Position numbers and translations under genes: made by a program. DNA of 64,000 nt from Hungatella hathewayi WAL-18680 (GTDB taxonomy: Bacteria > Bacillota > Clostridia > Lachnospirales > Lachnospiraceae), in contig NZ_JH379029.1 of assembly GCF_000235505.1 (NCBI RefSeq), forward strand, positions 137,798-201,797. Direction: 5' to 3'. Shown here in pieces: positions 24,952 through 33,989 of the stretch. Below the pieces are notes generated by a model. That model was not told the origin of the DNA. It did no database searches and saw only the letters and a list, made by a program, of their open reading frames with translations. Every line of letters starts with the position of its first letter. Positions within the stretch are counted from its first letter, which is position 1.

Positions 24952-24985
24952 AAAAAACCCGGCCGCCGCAACGCGGGCCGGGTTT
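24952..24985 (-). terminator. Terminator after the PrcB-like gene
   Basis: AAACCCGGCC pairs perfectly with GGCCGGGTTT; on the minus strand the stem is followed by TTTTTTG. Confidence 0.85.
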
Positions 24986-25024
24986 CGGGAAAACGCCTGG
25001 TATTATTTTTGAAACACTGCTGCT

Positions 25025-25456
25025 TTACTGGAACACCACCGGATTTTCCAGGTATTCCGTCTTCACCACCACATACGGATAGGAAGTCTCCGCCGCCGGA
25101 TTCTCTCCCTTGGCCGGGCCAATCAGCTCCGTGTCTATCACGATGGAATTATCCGTTAAGTACAGTTCCTTTACGGCGATGCTGTATCCGCCGGTATTCT
25201 GTGGACCGTAGCCCACCACTATGTACAGATTTTCATTGTCGCTGTACGTCAGTTTAAACGGCTGCGCTTTTTTCTCTGCGATGATACTGCGAAGTTCTTC
25301 CGGAATATCCGTTTCGCCTACCACGGTAAAATCCAAATCCCGAACCTTCCCCCCATCGTCCTTCGCCAGACTACACCCACTCAACATCCTCGCCACAACC
25401 ACCCATATTACCATCAACGTCAGCAGCGCTGCTTTCAAGCTCAACGATTTTCTCAT
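25025..25456 (-). CDS. PrcB-domain lipoprotein
   Basis: A 143-aa exported protein with a lipoprotein-like signal (hydrophobic about 8-22, lipobox MLSGC). Its C-terminal domain (LYIVVGYGPQNTGGYSIAVKELYLTDNSIVIDTELIGP) matches the PrcB C-terminal domain first described next to dentilisin protease in Treponema. Function here is unknown; binding to a surface protease or wall component is possible. The ATG has GGGGG seven bases upstream, but that ribosome binding site is inside the 3' arm of a strong hairpin, which should limit translation. Confidence 0.78.
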   Translation of the reverse strand: MRKSLSLKAALLTLMVIWVVVARMLSGCSLAKDDGGKVRDLDFTVVGETDIPEELRSIIAEKKAQPFKLTYSDNENLYIVVGYGPQNTGGYSIAVKELYLTDNSIVIDTELIGPAKGENPAAETSYPYVVVKTEYLENPVVFQ

Positions 25457-25461
25457 AAAAG

Positions 25462-25505
25462 AACCCCCTCATAGATTGATTATTAACATTCTATGAGAGG
25501 GGGTT
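25462..25505 (-). terminator. Hairpin masking the ribosome binding site of the PrcB-like gene
   Basis: AACCCCCTCATAGA (25462-25475) pairs with TCTATGAGAGGGGGTT (25490-25505) with a single two-base bulge. On the minus strand the 3' arm ends GAGGGGGTTCTTTT directly before the ATG. It can act as a terminator for the upstream toxin gene and also sequesters the ribosome binding site. Confidence 0.75.
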
Positions 25506-25536
25506 CGTAATTATGCATTTATATTTTTTATTCTAT

Positions 25537-25869
25537 CTAAATACCAAACAACCGGTATAACTTTGCTCTGCTATCAACAAGCATATGTAAAATACGGAGG
25601 ATTATGACAGCATCCGTCTGTTTTTGCAGCATATAATATATCTTATAGTTTTTATAATAACACTTCCTTACGCCCAAAGAAGCCAAAACGTCATCTTCAT
25701 CCAATTCATGGCGTTCCGGAAGCATTGCCAGTGACGTCATCTCCTTGCGAAGGTCCTGGATCATTTGAACAGCAGATTTGGAATTTTTCAACTCAAAAGC
25801 AATATAATCACCTATATCTTCCAAGTCCTGCTCTGCATACTCCGTAATTCTTAAGTTATATCTATGCAT
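25537..25869 (-). CDS. RelE/ParE-family toxin
   Basis: A 110-aa type II toxin of the RelE/ParE superfamily. Conserved features are the start YNLRITEYAEQDLEDIGDYIAFEL, the central RKEMTSLAMLPERHELDEDD and the core strand VRKCYYKNYKIYYMLQKQTDAVIILRILH. It overlaps its antitoxin by eight bases. Whether it cleaves ribosome-bound mRNA (RelE) or poisons gyrase (ParE) cannot be told here; the YKIYY/RILH pattern is shared by both. Confidence 0.85.
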   Translation of the reverse strand: MHRYNLRITEYAEQDLEDIGDYIAFELKNSKSAVQMIQDLRKEMTSLAMLPERHELDEDDVLASLGVRKCYYKNYKIYYMLQKQTDAVIILRILHMLVDSRAKLYRLFGI

Positions 25870-26023
25870 TTGTATATTTTTTCTCCAGTCGCTTACATAC
25901 TTCGCTAAAATCTTTTGTCTTTCCCTGACCTATCTGGTCAATCGCCTTCATAACCATCTCTCTGACATCCGACTGATTATTCTTTCTCTCAGCCTCGTAT
26001 TCCTGCTTTGTGGTCGTTGTCAT
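25862..26023 (-). CDS. Antitoxin of the RelE/ParE pair
   Basis: A 53-aa, highly charged small protein directly upstream of and overlapping the toxin gene, in the usual antitoxin-first order. I chose the ATG at 26023 (MTTTTKQEYEAE...), with GAGGAG nine bases upstream. A long amphipathic helix (SDVREMVMKAIDQIGQG) and a C-terminal FSEVCKRLEKKY segment likely clamp the toxin. No canonical DNA-binding fold is obvious, so autoregulation is uncertain. Confidence 0.7.
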   Translation of the reverse strand: MTTTTKQEYEAERKNNQSDVREMVMKAIDQIGQGKTKDFSEVCKRLEKKYTNA

Positions 26024-26118
26024 ATCTATCATCTCCTCACTGGACACAAGCGGTTCACAATCATTATAGACTTTCTTATATGAGTATTATAACTTTGTAC
26101 ATACAATTATTCAAGCAC

Positions 26119-26343
26119 TCATTCCTCATCTGGCACAAATTCAAGATTTGCCAGGGCATAGCGGAGAGCCATGTTTATCAATTCATTTCTTGACCGGCTG
26201 CTCTTCCCTGCCAGTTTATCATACTCTTCCTGTAACTCTCGATCTATGCGGATTGTCATGATAACCGATTTATCTTCTTTTTTATCCGAACGTTTCGGAC
26301 GGACAACAAAATTCTCTCCCATCTCTCCGCCTGTTCTATCCAT
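26119..26343 (-). CDS. Ribbon-helix-helix (CopG-like) protein
   Basis: A 74-aa protein with a ribbon-helix-helix pattern: strand KSVIMTIRIDRE, helix LQEEYDKLAGKSS, turn, then helix SRNELINMALRYALANL. It would bind DNA as a dimer. It has no adjacent toxin and is separated from the RelE pair by 95 bp. The start is uncertain; an ATG eight codons in (26322) is also possible and neither has a well-spaced ribosome binding site. Confidence 0.65.
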   Translation of the reverse strand: MDRTGGEMGENFVVRPKRSDKKEDKSVIMTIRIDRELQEEYDKLAGKSSRSRNELINMALRYALANLEFVPDEE

Positions 26344-26420
26344 TTAATGAATTCGCGCTTTTTTTGATGATTTTATTATATCCATAATATACGAGAAAAT
26401 CAAGTTATCACGCTATAAAT

Positions 26421-26456
26421 TCAAAAGCGGAGAATCCTCTTTCGAGTCTTCTCCGC
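26421..26456 (-). terminator. Terminator of the fructose-type PTS operon
   Basis: GCGGAGAA (26427-26434) pairs with TTCTCCGC (26449-26456), followed on the minus strand by TTTTGAATTT, just after the RpiB-like gene. Confidence 0.85.
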
Positions 26457-26471
26457 CCACTAAATACAATC

Positions 26472-27143
26472 TTATAACTTCACCACCTCATCCACAAACG
26501 CCCTAATCTCCTCATCCTTACATCCCTCATAAAAGCACTCCAAAAATCTCGGAATCATGCATTCTTTTACCAGCTGGGGATCTATGGATTTCAGGGCTTC
26601 CAGGAGGGGTTTGGCTACCTGTTTTTTTACTTCGAACAGCAGGTTGGCGTTGCGGTTCTGGGCTTCTTTGCGGCCATCTGGGTAGCCCATGCCTTTGGGG
26701 GAGCCGAAGGCTCTTGTGAAGATGTTGTTTAAGTTCAGCTCCGCGCCCCAGCCGAAGCCTTTGGCGTAGGGGATGGACAGGGCGTTGCCGTTGTTGATCT
26801 GTAAGAACAGATAGGCGTCGGTTGGCTCGATACAGTAGCCGCAGACAACGCCTGGGTACATGTTTAAGGACATTAAAGCGCCCTGGCCGGTGCCGCAGCC
26901 GGTGACGACGAAGTCTACGGCGCCGGAGTTTAACAGGAGGGCGGCCTGGATGCCCAGATGTAAATAGGTCAGACGTGGATTCTCCGGTGTATAGGCTTCC
27001 GGGATATCCTGGTCTGTCAGCGGTTTTTCCATGGCTGCATTGTATACCTGATGCCCCATAGGCTCAACCACCTTCTTTAACTCGTTGACAACAATCTCAT
27101 TCTTCGGTGCCTGGCTGAATTCGTTTAATACTGCAATTTTCAT
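26472..27143 (-). CDS. RpiB/LacAB-family sugar-phosphate isomerase
   Basis: Cytoplasmic aldose-ketose isomerase of the RpiB/LacA/LacB family, 223 aa. This is longer than RpiB (about 150) because of a C-terminal helical extension (LLFEVKKQVAKPLLEALKSIDPQLVKECMIPRF...). The active-site region VTGCGTGQGALMSLNMYPGVVCGY has the cysteine and GTG loop. I chose ATG 27143 (MKIAVLNEF) with GAGGAGA seven bases upstream. It is the last gene of the PTS operon, so it probably interconverts a phosphorylated product of that pathway. Confidence 0.85.
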   Translation of the reverse strand: MKIAVLNEFSQAPKNEIVVNELKKVVEPMGHQVYNAAMEKPLTDQDIPEAYTPENPRLTYLHLGIQAALLLNSGAVDFVVTGCGTGQGALMSLNMYPGVVCGYCIEPTDAYLFLQINNGNALSIPYAKGFGWGAELNLNNIFTRAFGSPKGMGYPDGRKEAQNRNANLLFEVKKQVAKPLLEALKSIDPQLVKECMIPRFLECFYEGCKDEEIRAFVDEVVKL

Positions 27144-27200
27144 GTTCATTCTCCTCACTTTTCCTAATTGATTTTTATATTATTTGTTAGAATAACCTGG

Positions 27201-28196
27201 TTACACCTGCTCTGCGATGGCCTCGTCCGCATCCATCTTCATCCGCAGGAAATCTTCTCTCGACAACGGTACATCCATGGATTTTGCCGTGTCTTCAATC
27301 TGGGACAACTTTCTCGCGCCGCAAAGCACATTGATATTTGGCGACAGCATGGAATTCCAGCGGATGCACAGATTGGCCAGCGTGCAGTTATATTTCTCCG
27401 TCAAATCCTTCCACCCGGCAAGCATCCGGTTGGCCCTGCGGATATTCTCCGGCTTCCACCAGACCTTTCCATCCCGGACCTCCCCCTTCTGTGGCACATA
27501 ATCGTCAGACGCCCGGCCGGCCAGCAGTCCCTGCTCAATGGGCGAGTAGGTCTGGAGGGTAATGCCGTGCTCCTCACAGAACGGCAGCAGCTCCGCCTCC
27601 GGCTTCCGGTCCAGAATGCTCAGCTTCTCCTGAATCACATCCAGCTGCCCGGCCGCCACATAATCCCTCATCACCTGAAGATTCACATTGGAGGCGCCAA
27701 TCGCCCGAATCTTTCCCTCCTGCTTCATTTTCAGAAGCTCGCCCATAGTTTCCTCCACCGGCACCAGACCGTAGGTCATGCACTGCCAGTGGGTATAATA
27801 GATATCAATGTAATCCGTCTGGAGCGTTTTCAGGCTCAACTCCAAATCACGCCGAATCGCCTTCGGTGACAAATCCCTGCGCACCTCATGCCCTTCCTTT
27901 GTAAAATGCAGTTCTCCGCCGCCGTCATACCACTGAATGCCGCACTTAGTGGACACCAGCAGATTGTGGCGGCCTGCTGCCTTCAGCGCCTTCCCCACAA
28001 CCTCCTCACTGTGCCCGAATCCATAGACACGGGCCGTATCAATCCAGTTAATCCCCAGCTCCATCCCACGGAGAATGGTGTCAACCGACATCTTATCGTC
28101 GTTATCCCCCCACCATTCTCCGCCGCCAATCGCCCAGCACCCCAGTGCCAGCGCGCTGGACTCCAAACCGGATTTACCAATCATCCGTTTCTCCAT
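27201..28196 (-). CDS. Aldo/keto reductase
   Basis: NAD(P)H-dependent oxidoreductase of the aldo/keto reductase family, 331 aa, with a TIM-barrel fold. Catalytic positions are visible: Asp/Tyr in NWIDTARVYGFGHSEEVVGKAL, Lys in LLVSTKCG, His in YIDIYYTHWQ, and cofactor-binding motifs in the IRAIGASNVN and NINVLCGARK segments. I chose ATG 28196 with GGGAGGA upstream. It lies between the IolC-like kinase and the isomerase and may reduce a sugar or keto-sugar intermediate. Confidence 0.9.
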   Translation of the reverse strand: MEKRMIGKSGLESSALALGCWAIGGGEWWGDNDDKMSVDTILRGMELGINWIDTARVYGFGHSEEVVGKALKAAGRHNLLVSTKCGIQWYDGGGELHFTKEGHEVRRDLSPKAIRRDLELSLKTLQTDYIDIYYTHWQCMTYGLVPVEETMGELLKMKQEGKIRAIGASNVNLQVMRDYVAAGQLDVIQEKLSILDRKPEAELLPFCEEHGITLQTYSPIEQGLLAGRASDDYVPQKGEVRDGKVWWKPENIRRANRMLAGWKDLTEKYNCTLANLCIRWNSMLSPNINVLCGARKLSQIEDTAKSMDVPLSREDFLRMKMDADEAIAEQV

Positions 28197-28304
28197 TCTG
28201 TCCTCCCTTTCTGCCCTGTTTCCCGGCTGCTCCCTTACCCGCTGCTCCGAAACATCCCAGTGCTTCCTCACCTCATGCCTTAAACTTCACCCCACACGGC
28301 CGTC

Positions 28305-29324
28305 CTACTCCACTCTCGCCACCATTTCCCCGTAAGTCTCTTTTTCCTTCTTCATAAACGCCTGCAATTCCTCCAGGACCGGCATATCCGGACTGCACCC
28401 GTGGGAAGCCACCAGCATGGATGCCGACGCGGAGCCAAGTTCCAGACAGTCCGTCATCTCCAGCCCCTTGTATACACCATACAGGAAACTGGACGCATAT
28501 CCGTCCCCGCCGCCAAATCCCTTCAGCGCATCCACCGGAAACGGCTTGATGGAGTAGGATTTCCCATCCTTCGTGTAAGCGGTGGAGCCCTGCTTACCGT
28601 GCTTAATCACCACAATGGAAGCCTGCTGCCCGCACCAGTACTTCGCGGATGTCTCATCCGTCCCATCCAGCCCCAGCAGCCGCTCCGTCAAATCATACTC
28701 TTCCCTGGACCCCAGGATAATGTCGCTGTCCCTGGCAACCGCCGAATAGTAGACCGCAATCTCATCCTCACTCTTCCAATTGTAGGCCCGGTAATCAATA
28801 TCAAAAATCACTTTCGCCCCACACTTCTTCGCCAATGCCACTGTCTTCAGCGCCGCCTCTCTGGACGGGCTGGCCGCCAGCGCCGTGCCGGATATCAGCA
28901 CCGCCTTCGCCTGGCTTACATACTCCTCATCAATATCCTCCGGCGACAGCGACAAGTCTGCAATCCCATTGCGGTACATCAATATATTGCTCTCATCATG
29001 GCTCAGAATCTCCGTGAAGGTAAGTCCGAGACTCTCCCCATTCCCGCACTTCCTGATATGGGATGTATCAATCCCCTCTTTCTCGAAAAACTCTGTCACA
29101 AACTCTCCAAACCGGTCATCCGAAACCCGGGCAAAGAACCCGCATTTCATCCCAAGTCTGGACATCCCCACCGCGATATTGGCCGGGGAGCCGCCCACGT
29201 ACTTTCGGTAGGTCTCGCTCTCCGCCAGCGTCTTGTAGTAATCCAGCGGGTTAAAATCAATGGCAATCCGCCCCAGCAGTATCAAATCATAGGGTCGGCT
29301 TTCATCAAACGTAATATATCTCAT
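28305..29324 (-). CDS. iolC: PfkB-family kinase resembling 5-dehydro-2-deoxygluconokinase
   Basis: A 339-aa PfkB-fold kinase. Its similarity to IolC of the myo-inositol pathway is strong: GRIAIDFNPLDYY, YRKYVGGSPANIAVGMSRLG, GLTFTEILS, SNILMYRNGIADL and VLISGTALAASPSREA all follow the Bacillus IolC pattern. The catalytic motif is FGGGDGYASSFLYG. In the inositol pathway the enzyme phosphorylates 2-deoxy-5-keto-gluconate. Here no other iol genes (iolB, D, E, G) are present and the operon has a PTS, so the real substrate may differ. Confidence 0.82.
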   Translation of the reverse strand: MRYITFDESRPYDLILLGRIAIDFNPLDYYKTLAESETYRKYVGGSPANIAVGMSRLGMKCGFFARVSDDRFGEFVTEFFEKEGIDTSHIRKCGNGESLGLTFTEILSHDESNILMYRNGIADLSLSPEDIDEEYVSQAKAVLISGTALAASPSREAALKTVALAKKCGAKVIFDIDYRAYNWKSEDEIAVYYSAVARDSDIILGSREEYDLTERLLGLDGTDETSAKYWCGQQASIVVIKHGKQGSTAYTKDGKSYSIKPFPVDALKGFGGGDGYASSFLYGVYKGLEMTDCLELGSASASMLVASHGCSPDMPVLEELQAFMKKEKETYGEMVARVE

Positions 29325-29344
29325 GACTCTCCCTCATTTCTCTC

Positions 29345-30496
29345 TCACCAAAGCTTTTTATAAAGTTCCTCCATGGCCTCCACGGTTATCTCTTTCCGTG
29401 TATTGGCCGGACTCCCCGACGCCGCGGCATCCCGGGCCATCTTTGGAACCGCGGCCAGAAATTCCTCCCTGGCAATGCCGTACTCAGCCGGTGTCGGAAT
29501 CTCGATCTCCCTCAACAGCCGCCGCACCGCATCCACAAAAGCCTGTGCCGCCTCCCCATCACTGTCACCTGCATCCGCCAGCCCGCAGGCTCTCGCCAGT
29601 CCCGCAAACCGCTCCACCGCCCCGTCCAGCACATACTCCAGACAGACATTCAGCAGCATGGCATTGGATATCCCATGGGGGACATGAAACATAGCCCCGA
29701 TTGGGCGGCTCATGCCATGTACAACCGTGACGGAAGCGTTGTTAAACGCCATCCCCGCCTCCAGCGCCGCCAGAGACATCTGAATCCGCCCTTCCCTGTC
29801 CTGCCCGTCCTCCCAGACCTTCCTCAGACTGGCAAATATCCGCTGGCATGCCGACAACGCAAAGGTATCCGACAACGGCTGTGCCTTCCTCGACGTGTAC
29901 GCCTCGATGGCATGGGTCAACGCATCCACACCGGTGGCTGCCGTCACGCCCTTTGGCGCCGTCACGGTAAAGGCCGGGTCAATCACCGCCAGGTCCGGCA
30001 TCAGGGACGGACCCTTCAGCAGCATTTTCACCTGGGTGGCCCTGTCGGTAATAATAGTAAACTGCGTCGCCTCCGAGCCGGTCCCCGCCGTGGTCGGCAC
30101 CGCCGCCATGGGGCACAGCTTCCGTGTCACCGTCTTTCCCATATAATCCGCCGGTCTCCCGCCGCAGACAGCCAGCATGGCGATGGCCTTCATAGAATCA
30201 ATCGGGCTTCCGCCGCCAAGCGCAATGAGAAAGTCGCAGTTCTCCTTCTGATACACCGATAATCCATGAAGAATCATCCCGTCATCCGGCTCCCCGTTAA
30301 TCCCATCCTCCACCGCATACCTGATTCCGCTTGCCTCCAGCATGTTCGTCAGCCGGTCAAGATTCCCCAGCTTGCGCATCATCCCGTCCGTGACAATTAA
30401 CGCCTTCTCACCAAGCTCCCGAATGGCGTCAGCCGCCCCGCCAAGCGCATCCACACCGCTGACAATCCGCCCCGGCGCCATAAATACATCTGCCAT
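29345..30496 (-). CDS. Iron-containing alcohol dehydrogenase
   Basis: Group III (Fe-ADH) alcohol dehydrogenase, 383 aa. It has an NAD-binding half with IALGGGSPIDSMKAIAML and AAVPTTAGTGSEATQFTII, and metal-binding residues in FNNASVTVVHGMSRPIGAMFHVPHGISNAMLL. It would oxidise or reduce a primary alcohol or aldehyde, possibly a sugar alcohol or the aldehyde product of the pathway aldolase. It sits 20 bp before the IolC-like kinase gene in the same operon. Confidence 0.92.
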   Translation of the reverse strand: MADVFMAPGRIVSGVDALGGAADAIRELGEKALIVTDGMMRKLGNLDRLTNMLEASGIRYAVEDGINGEPDDGMILHGLSVYQKENCDFLIALGGGSPIDSMKAIAMLAVCGGRPADYMGKTVTRKLCPMAAVPTTAGTGSEATQFTIITDRATQVKMLLKGPSLMPDLAVIDPAFTVTAPKGVTAATGVDALTHAIEAYTSRKAQPLSDTFALSACQRIFASLRKVWEDGQDREGRIQMSLAALEAGMAFNNASVTVVHGMSRPIGAMFHVPHGISNAMLLNVCLEYVLDGAVERFAGLARACGLADAGDSDGEAAQAFVDAVRRLLREIEIPTPAEYGIAREEFLAAVPKMARDAAASGSPANTRKEITVEAMEELYKKLW

Positions 30497-30547
30497 AACT
30501 GCCTCCTTCTATTCCCATTTCATCCCCGCGCACGGGCACAAATGCTC

Positions 30548-30997
30548 TCACGCAAACGCTTCCAGCAGCTCGTCGTAAGACTTGGCCGTCTGCAGCTTCG
30601 TCATAATGCTGTCATTTCCCAGCTTGCCGGCCAGCTCCGCAATGAGCCTTAAATGGTCCTTCGCCCCCTCCGAATCCGCCGGAACCGCAAACAGAAAGAA
30701 CAAATCCGACGGCTGTTCATCGTAGGATTCCCACTCCACCATATCCCTGGTGCGCCCTACCGCAAGTCCCACATGGTCCACGTAGTCGGACTTTCCGTGA
30801 GGAATCGCCACATGGTTTCCGATTCCGGTAATCCCCTCGGATTCCCGCAGATACACATCCTTTACATACCCTTCCAAATCCTGGATATACCCAGCCTCCA
30901 TCAAAAGTCCTGCCAGATGGCGGATGACTTCGTCTTTTGTCTTCGCAGTCATATCCAGGTCTATCACCCGTTTGTCCAGAATTTCCTTCACTGCCAT
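30548..30997 (-). CDS. PTS fructose-type EIIA
   Basis: A 149-aa PTS EIIA of the fructose/mannitol family. The phosphorylated histidine lies in GNHVAIPHGKSDYV, and the surrounding VYLRESEGITGIG and DLFFLFAVPADS motifs fit. It receives phosphate from HPr and passes it to the EIIB of this operon. It is 12 bp after the regulator gene, whose own C-terminus carries a second EIIA-like domain. Confidence 0.9.
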   Translation of the reverse strand: MAVKEILDKRVIDLDMTAKTKDEVIRHLAGLLMEAGYIQDLEGYVKDVYLRESEGITGIGNHVAIPHGKSDYVDHVGLAVGRTRDMVEWESYDEQPSDLFFLFAVPADSEGAKDHLRLIAELAGKLGNDSIMTKLQTAKSYDELLEAFA

Positions 30998-31009
30998 TGC
31001 CTTGTCCTC

Positions 31010-32977
31010 CTACCGAATAAAATATTGATAAATTTCCAATGCGGAATTAAATGTTTTCAATGTCTCCAGATTCTCATCATTTTCTGTCAAAACCAGAAAA
31101 TCCTTGTAAAACTGTTTTGTCTTCTTAATCTCAAACGAGGATGTCATCTTGACCCCCAGCAGAAATACCACGTCCACCGGCTCCCCGTACCAGTCCACCG
31201 GCTCCGCAAGAATCGCCACCGCCACCCGGGCTTCGTTGTTCTCCGCCATATTGCCGTGGGGGATGGCGATTCCCCGCCCGATACTGGTGGTGGTTGCATT
31301 TTCCCGCTCCAGCACACTGGCCAGGTAATGCTCCGTCACATCGCCCTTCTCCTCCATCTTCTTCACCATCATGGTAATCAGCTGGGTCTTGTCCTTCACA
31401 TCCGGCCGTACAAAGATCAAATCAATATCGAACAACTGGTGGCAGATGTTGCTGAAACAGAATCTCTGCCTGTGGCGTACTGTCTGAATCTCCCTGGTCT
31501 TTTCCCGTATCACCTCCAGCGCCCGCTCCGTGATTCTGTCTCCCACATTGACAATGCGGGTGTCCACAGGGGGCAGGTTAGCCGTGCTGATAATCAAATC
31601 CACATCCGGGAACTGTCTGGTGGAGAAATCATGGTTGCTGACCGCCTTAATCTCCGTGATTTCCGGAAGATTGTATTTAATCATCTCCATCTCCAGCTGG
31701 CTGCTGGCCTGACCCTTCTGGCTGACCAGCACCGCTGACAGCGGCTTCTCCTTCTTCTGGCGAATCAGAGCTGCCTGGATATACAGGGCAATCCCCGCCA
31801 GCTCATCCTCCGTCACCTGAATTCCATACTGCTCCTCAAACAGGTAACTGGTGGACCAGGTGGCAAGAAAGGTCTGTTTATATTCATTTTTTACATATTT
31901 GGTAATACTCTCCGACATCACCGCCGTGGAATATTTCATCCGGAAGATGGCGGACCTCATGTGAATCAGCAGGCTGTCAAACAAGATGGCATCCTGCACC
32001 AGCCCCGCGTCCAACACCGAATCGATGGTCTCGATGACCTTGCGCACAAAATTCTGGAGATTCTCATCGTACTGTCTCGTGTAGTCCTCGCTGTTGATAT
32101 CCAGGATGGTGTTCATCCGCTTGGCCGAAATCAGCAGAATCGCCATCAGCACAATGTCATTGCCCGGCAGTTCCACCTGGAACTCCCGGCTGATGCGCTG
32201 ATAGATGGACTCCGCAAAGGAATACTCCACATAATACTGGATATTCTCCTCCTGGCTCTCCTTAAACCGGTGTTCCTGTTCCGGATGGCGTCTGGTCAGA
32301 GACAGGCAGGCCAGAATCCACGCCATGTTAAAAGAGGTATCCGCCAGTTCAATCCGCCAGGCATTTTCCGCATTGACGATAATCCGCCGAATCCGGTAGA
32401 TATCAATTCCGGCAGCAAAGTTGCCAAGCAGGGCTTCCATGGCCTCCGGCATCATATATAACAGGTAATCCTTGATGGCAAGCCTATAATTGTACTCGTC
32501 ACCCACCAGGCACACGCCCTTGTTTCGGATGGCGCTTATATGAAGGCTCCGCTTCTCGAACCAGGGCTGCAGCGATTTCATCAGGCTGGCCACCGTCGGC
32601 GGGCTTAAATACAGACTTTCCGCAATCTGTGAAATCGTGGTAAGCTCGCCGGGATTCAGCTTTAACAGCTTTCCAATCAGCTGGTTGTTCCTGGCATCCA
32701 AATCCGCCACAACATCCATTTTCTCGGAATCCAGCATGGCGCTGATGGCGTCCTTCTGCTCCTGGGTTATCTCAAGCCAGATGCCGGTCCCCTGCTTTTT
32801 CCTGATACATCCCGCATTGCCCTCTTCCAAACGGGCATTCAGCTGGTCGATTTTTGTCCTCACGGTCTTCTCGGACAATCCCACGTGCTCCGCCAGCTGG
32901 GCAATGGGATATGTCTGCCCATCCAAAAGATATTCCAGTATTTTGCTGTAATACAATGCGTTTTTATCGTTCTTCAA
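31010..32977 (-). CDS. PRD-domain PTS regulator (BglG/MtlR-type, with EIIB/EIIA domains)
   Basis: A 655-aa multi-domain regulator: N-terminal helix-turn-helix (YPIAQLAEHVGLSEKTVRTKIDQLN) and second wHTH (about 85-125), two PTS regulation domains (about 195-300 and 305-410), an EIIB-like domain (about 415-500, with VDLIISTANLPP), and a C-terminal EIIA domain with the phospho-histidine in GIAIPHGNMAE. The domain order is that of DNA-binding activators such as MtlR/ManR rather than RNA-binding LicT. Its position inside the operon suggests it activates this PTS system when the sugar is transported. Confidence 0.9.
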   Translation of the reverse strand: MKNDKNALYYSKILEYLLDGQTYPIAQLAEHVGLSEKTVRTKIDQLNARLEEGNAGCIRKKQGTGIWLEITQEQKDAISAMLDSEKMDVVADLDARNNQLIGKLLKLNPGELTTISQIAESLYLSPPTVASLMKSLQPWFEKRSLHISAIRNKGVCLVGDEYNYRLAIKDYLLYMMPEAMEALLGNFAAGIDIYRIRRIIVNAENAWRIELADTSFNMAWILACLSLTRRHPEQEHRFKESQEENIQYYVEYSFAESIYQRISREFQVELPGNDIVLMAILLISAKRMNTILDINSEDYTRQYDENLQNFVRKVIETIDSVLDAGLVQDAILFDSLLIHMRSAIFRMKYSTAVMSESITKYVKNEYKQTFLATWSTSYLFEEQYGIQVTEDELAGIALYIQAALIRQKKEKPLSAVLVSQKGQASSQLEMEMIKYNLPEITEIKAVSNHDFSTRQFPDVDLIISTANLPPVDTRIVNVGDRITERALEVIREKTREIQTVRHRQRFCFSNICHQLFDIDLIFVRPDVKDKTQLITMMVKKMEEKGDVTEHYLASVLERENATTTSIGRGIAIPHGNMAENNEARVAVAILAEPVDWYGEPVDVVFLLGVKMTSSFEIKKTKQFYKDFLVLTENDENLETLKTFNSALEIYQYFIR

Positions 32978-33000
32978 ATCCTCACCCTGTTCTTAGCGTA

Positions 33001-33034
33001 AACGGCAGCCACTCCTATCGATATGGCTGCCGCT
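33001..33034 (-). terminator. Intercistronic hairpin between aldolase and regulator genes
   Basis: AACGGCAGCCA pairs with TGGCTGCCGCT to form a long stem. The minus-strand tail is only TTTACG, so it may lower downstream expression rather than stop it. Confidence 0.45.
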
Positions 33035-33046
33035 TTTGTCTGTCTC

Positions 33047-33931
33047 CTATTCGTTGCCGGCAGCCACTTCTTCGCCATAGATATAGCGTCCGCTGGAACC
33101 GATAACTTTCATATAATCTTTTACGAATTTCTTGATACCGGCCTCAGCCGCCATGCACATATGCAGATAATCCGCCCCCGGATTCTCCTCCAGCAGTTTT
33201 AAGGTGGCCGCTTTCCCGGCCTCAAAGGCGTCGGTACACACATTAATCTTGTTAATGCCGCCGGCCACGGCCTTTCTCAAGTTCTCCTCACCGGAGCCGG
33301 AGCCGCCGTGAAGTACCAGAGGCATCTTGAGCGTCTCCTTCAACTGGTGAAGTCTCTCGAAATCCAGCTTCGGAATCTTTCCTTTCGGGTACGCGCCGTG
33401 GGCCGTGCCGATGGCAACCGCAAGGGCGTCCACGCCGGTTCTCTCCACGAAGTCCAGCGCCTGGTCAGGATTGGTGTATAAATCCAAATCCGTATCGTCA
33501 GCATCCGCCGCCTGTCCCACGTGGCCCAGCTCCCCCTCTGTGGAGCATCCCATGCCATGGGCAAGGGCGCTGATGATGGCCGTTCGTTTTACATTTTCCT
33601 CGTATGGAAGGGAGGAGCCGTCAAACATCACGTTTGTAAATCCCGCATTGATGCAGTCCGTTATGATATAAAAGTCTGCACCGTGGTCAAGATTCATCGC
33701 CACCGGAACGTGGACTCTTTCTGCCAGTTCCTTCACAACCGGAACCATTTCCTCCATATGTGCATGATTCTTCATCTGACCCGGTCCGAACTGGATGATG
33801 ATGGGGGAATGCTCCTCCTCCGCCGCCATGATTCCGGCCCGTGCCATCTCGATATTGATACTGTTCATGGCCATCACGCCATAGTTGTTTCTGTTTGCAT
33901 CATCCAGAATTGCTTTCATTGAAACCAGCAT
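33047..33931 (-). CDS. Class II (zinc) fructose-bisphosphate-type aldolase
   Basis: A 294-aa class II aldolase. Zinc ligands and catalytic motifs are visible in VPVAMNLDHGADFYIITDCINAGFTNVMFDGS, LPLVLHGGSGSGEENLRKAV and GINKINVCTD. The family includes FbaA, GatY/KbaY and IolJ. The company of an IolC-like kinase suggests an IolJ-like or related cleavage of a ketose phosphate to dihydroxyacetone phosphate and an aldehyde, but the exact substrate is not readable. I chose ATG 33931 with GGCAGGA upstream. Confidence 0.88.
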   Translation of the reverse strand: MLVSMKAILDDANRNNYGVMAMNSINIEMARAGIMAAEEEHSPIIIQFGPGQMKNHAHMEEMVPVVKELAERVHVPVAMNLDHGADFYIITDCINAGFTNVMFDGSSLPYEENVKRTAIISALAHGMGCSTEGELGHVGQAADADDTDLDLYTNPDQALDFVERTGVDALAVAIGTAHGAYPKGKIPKLDFERLHQLKETLKMPLVLHGGSGSGEENLRKAVAGGINKINVCTDAFEAGKAATLKLLEENPGADYLHMCMAAEAGIKKFVKDYMKVIGSSGRYIYGEEVAAGNE

Positions 33932-33989
33932 ATCTATCCTGCCTTTCTTTGTCAATTTAAAAGTCATATATGTAACTGTTACGTCTGCC

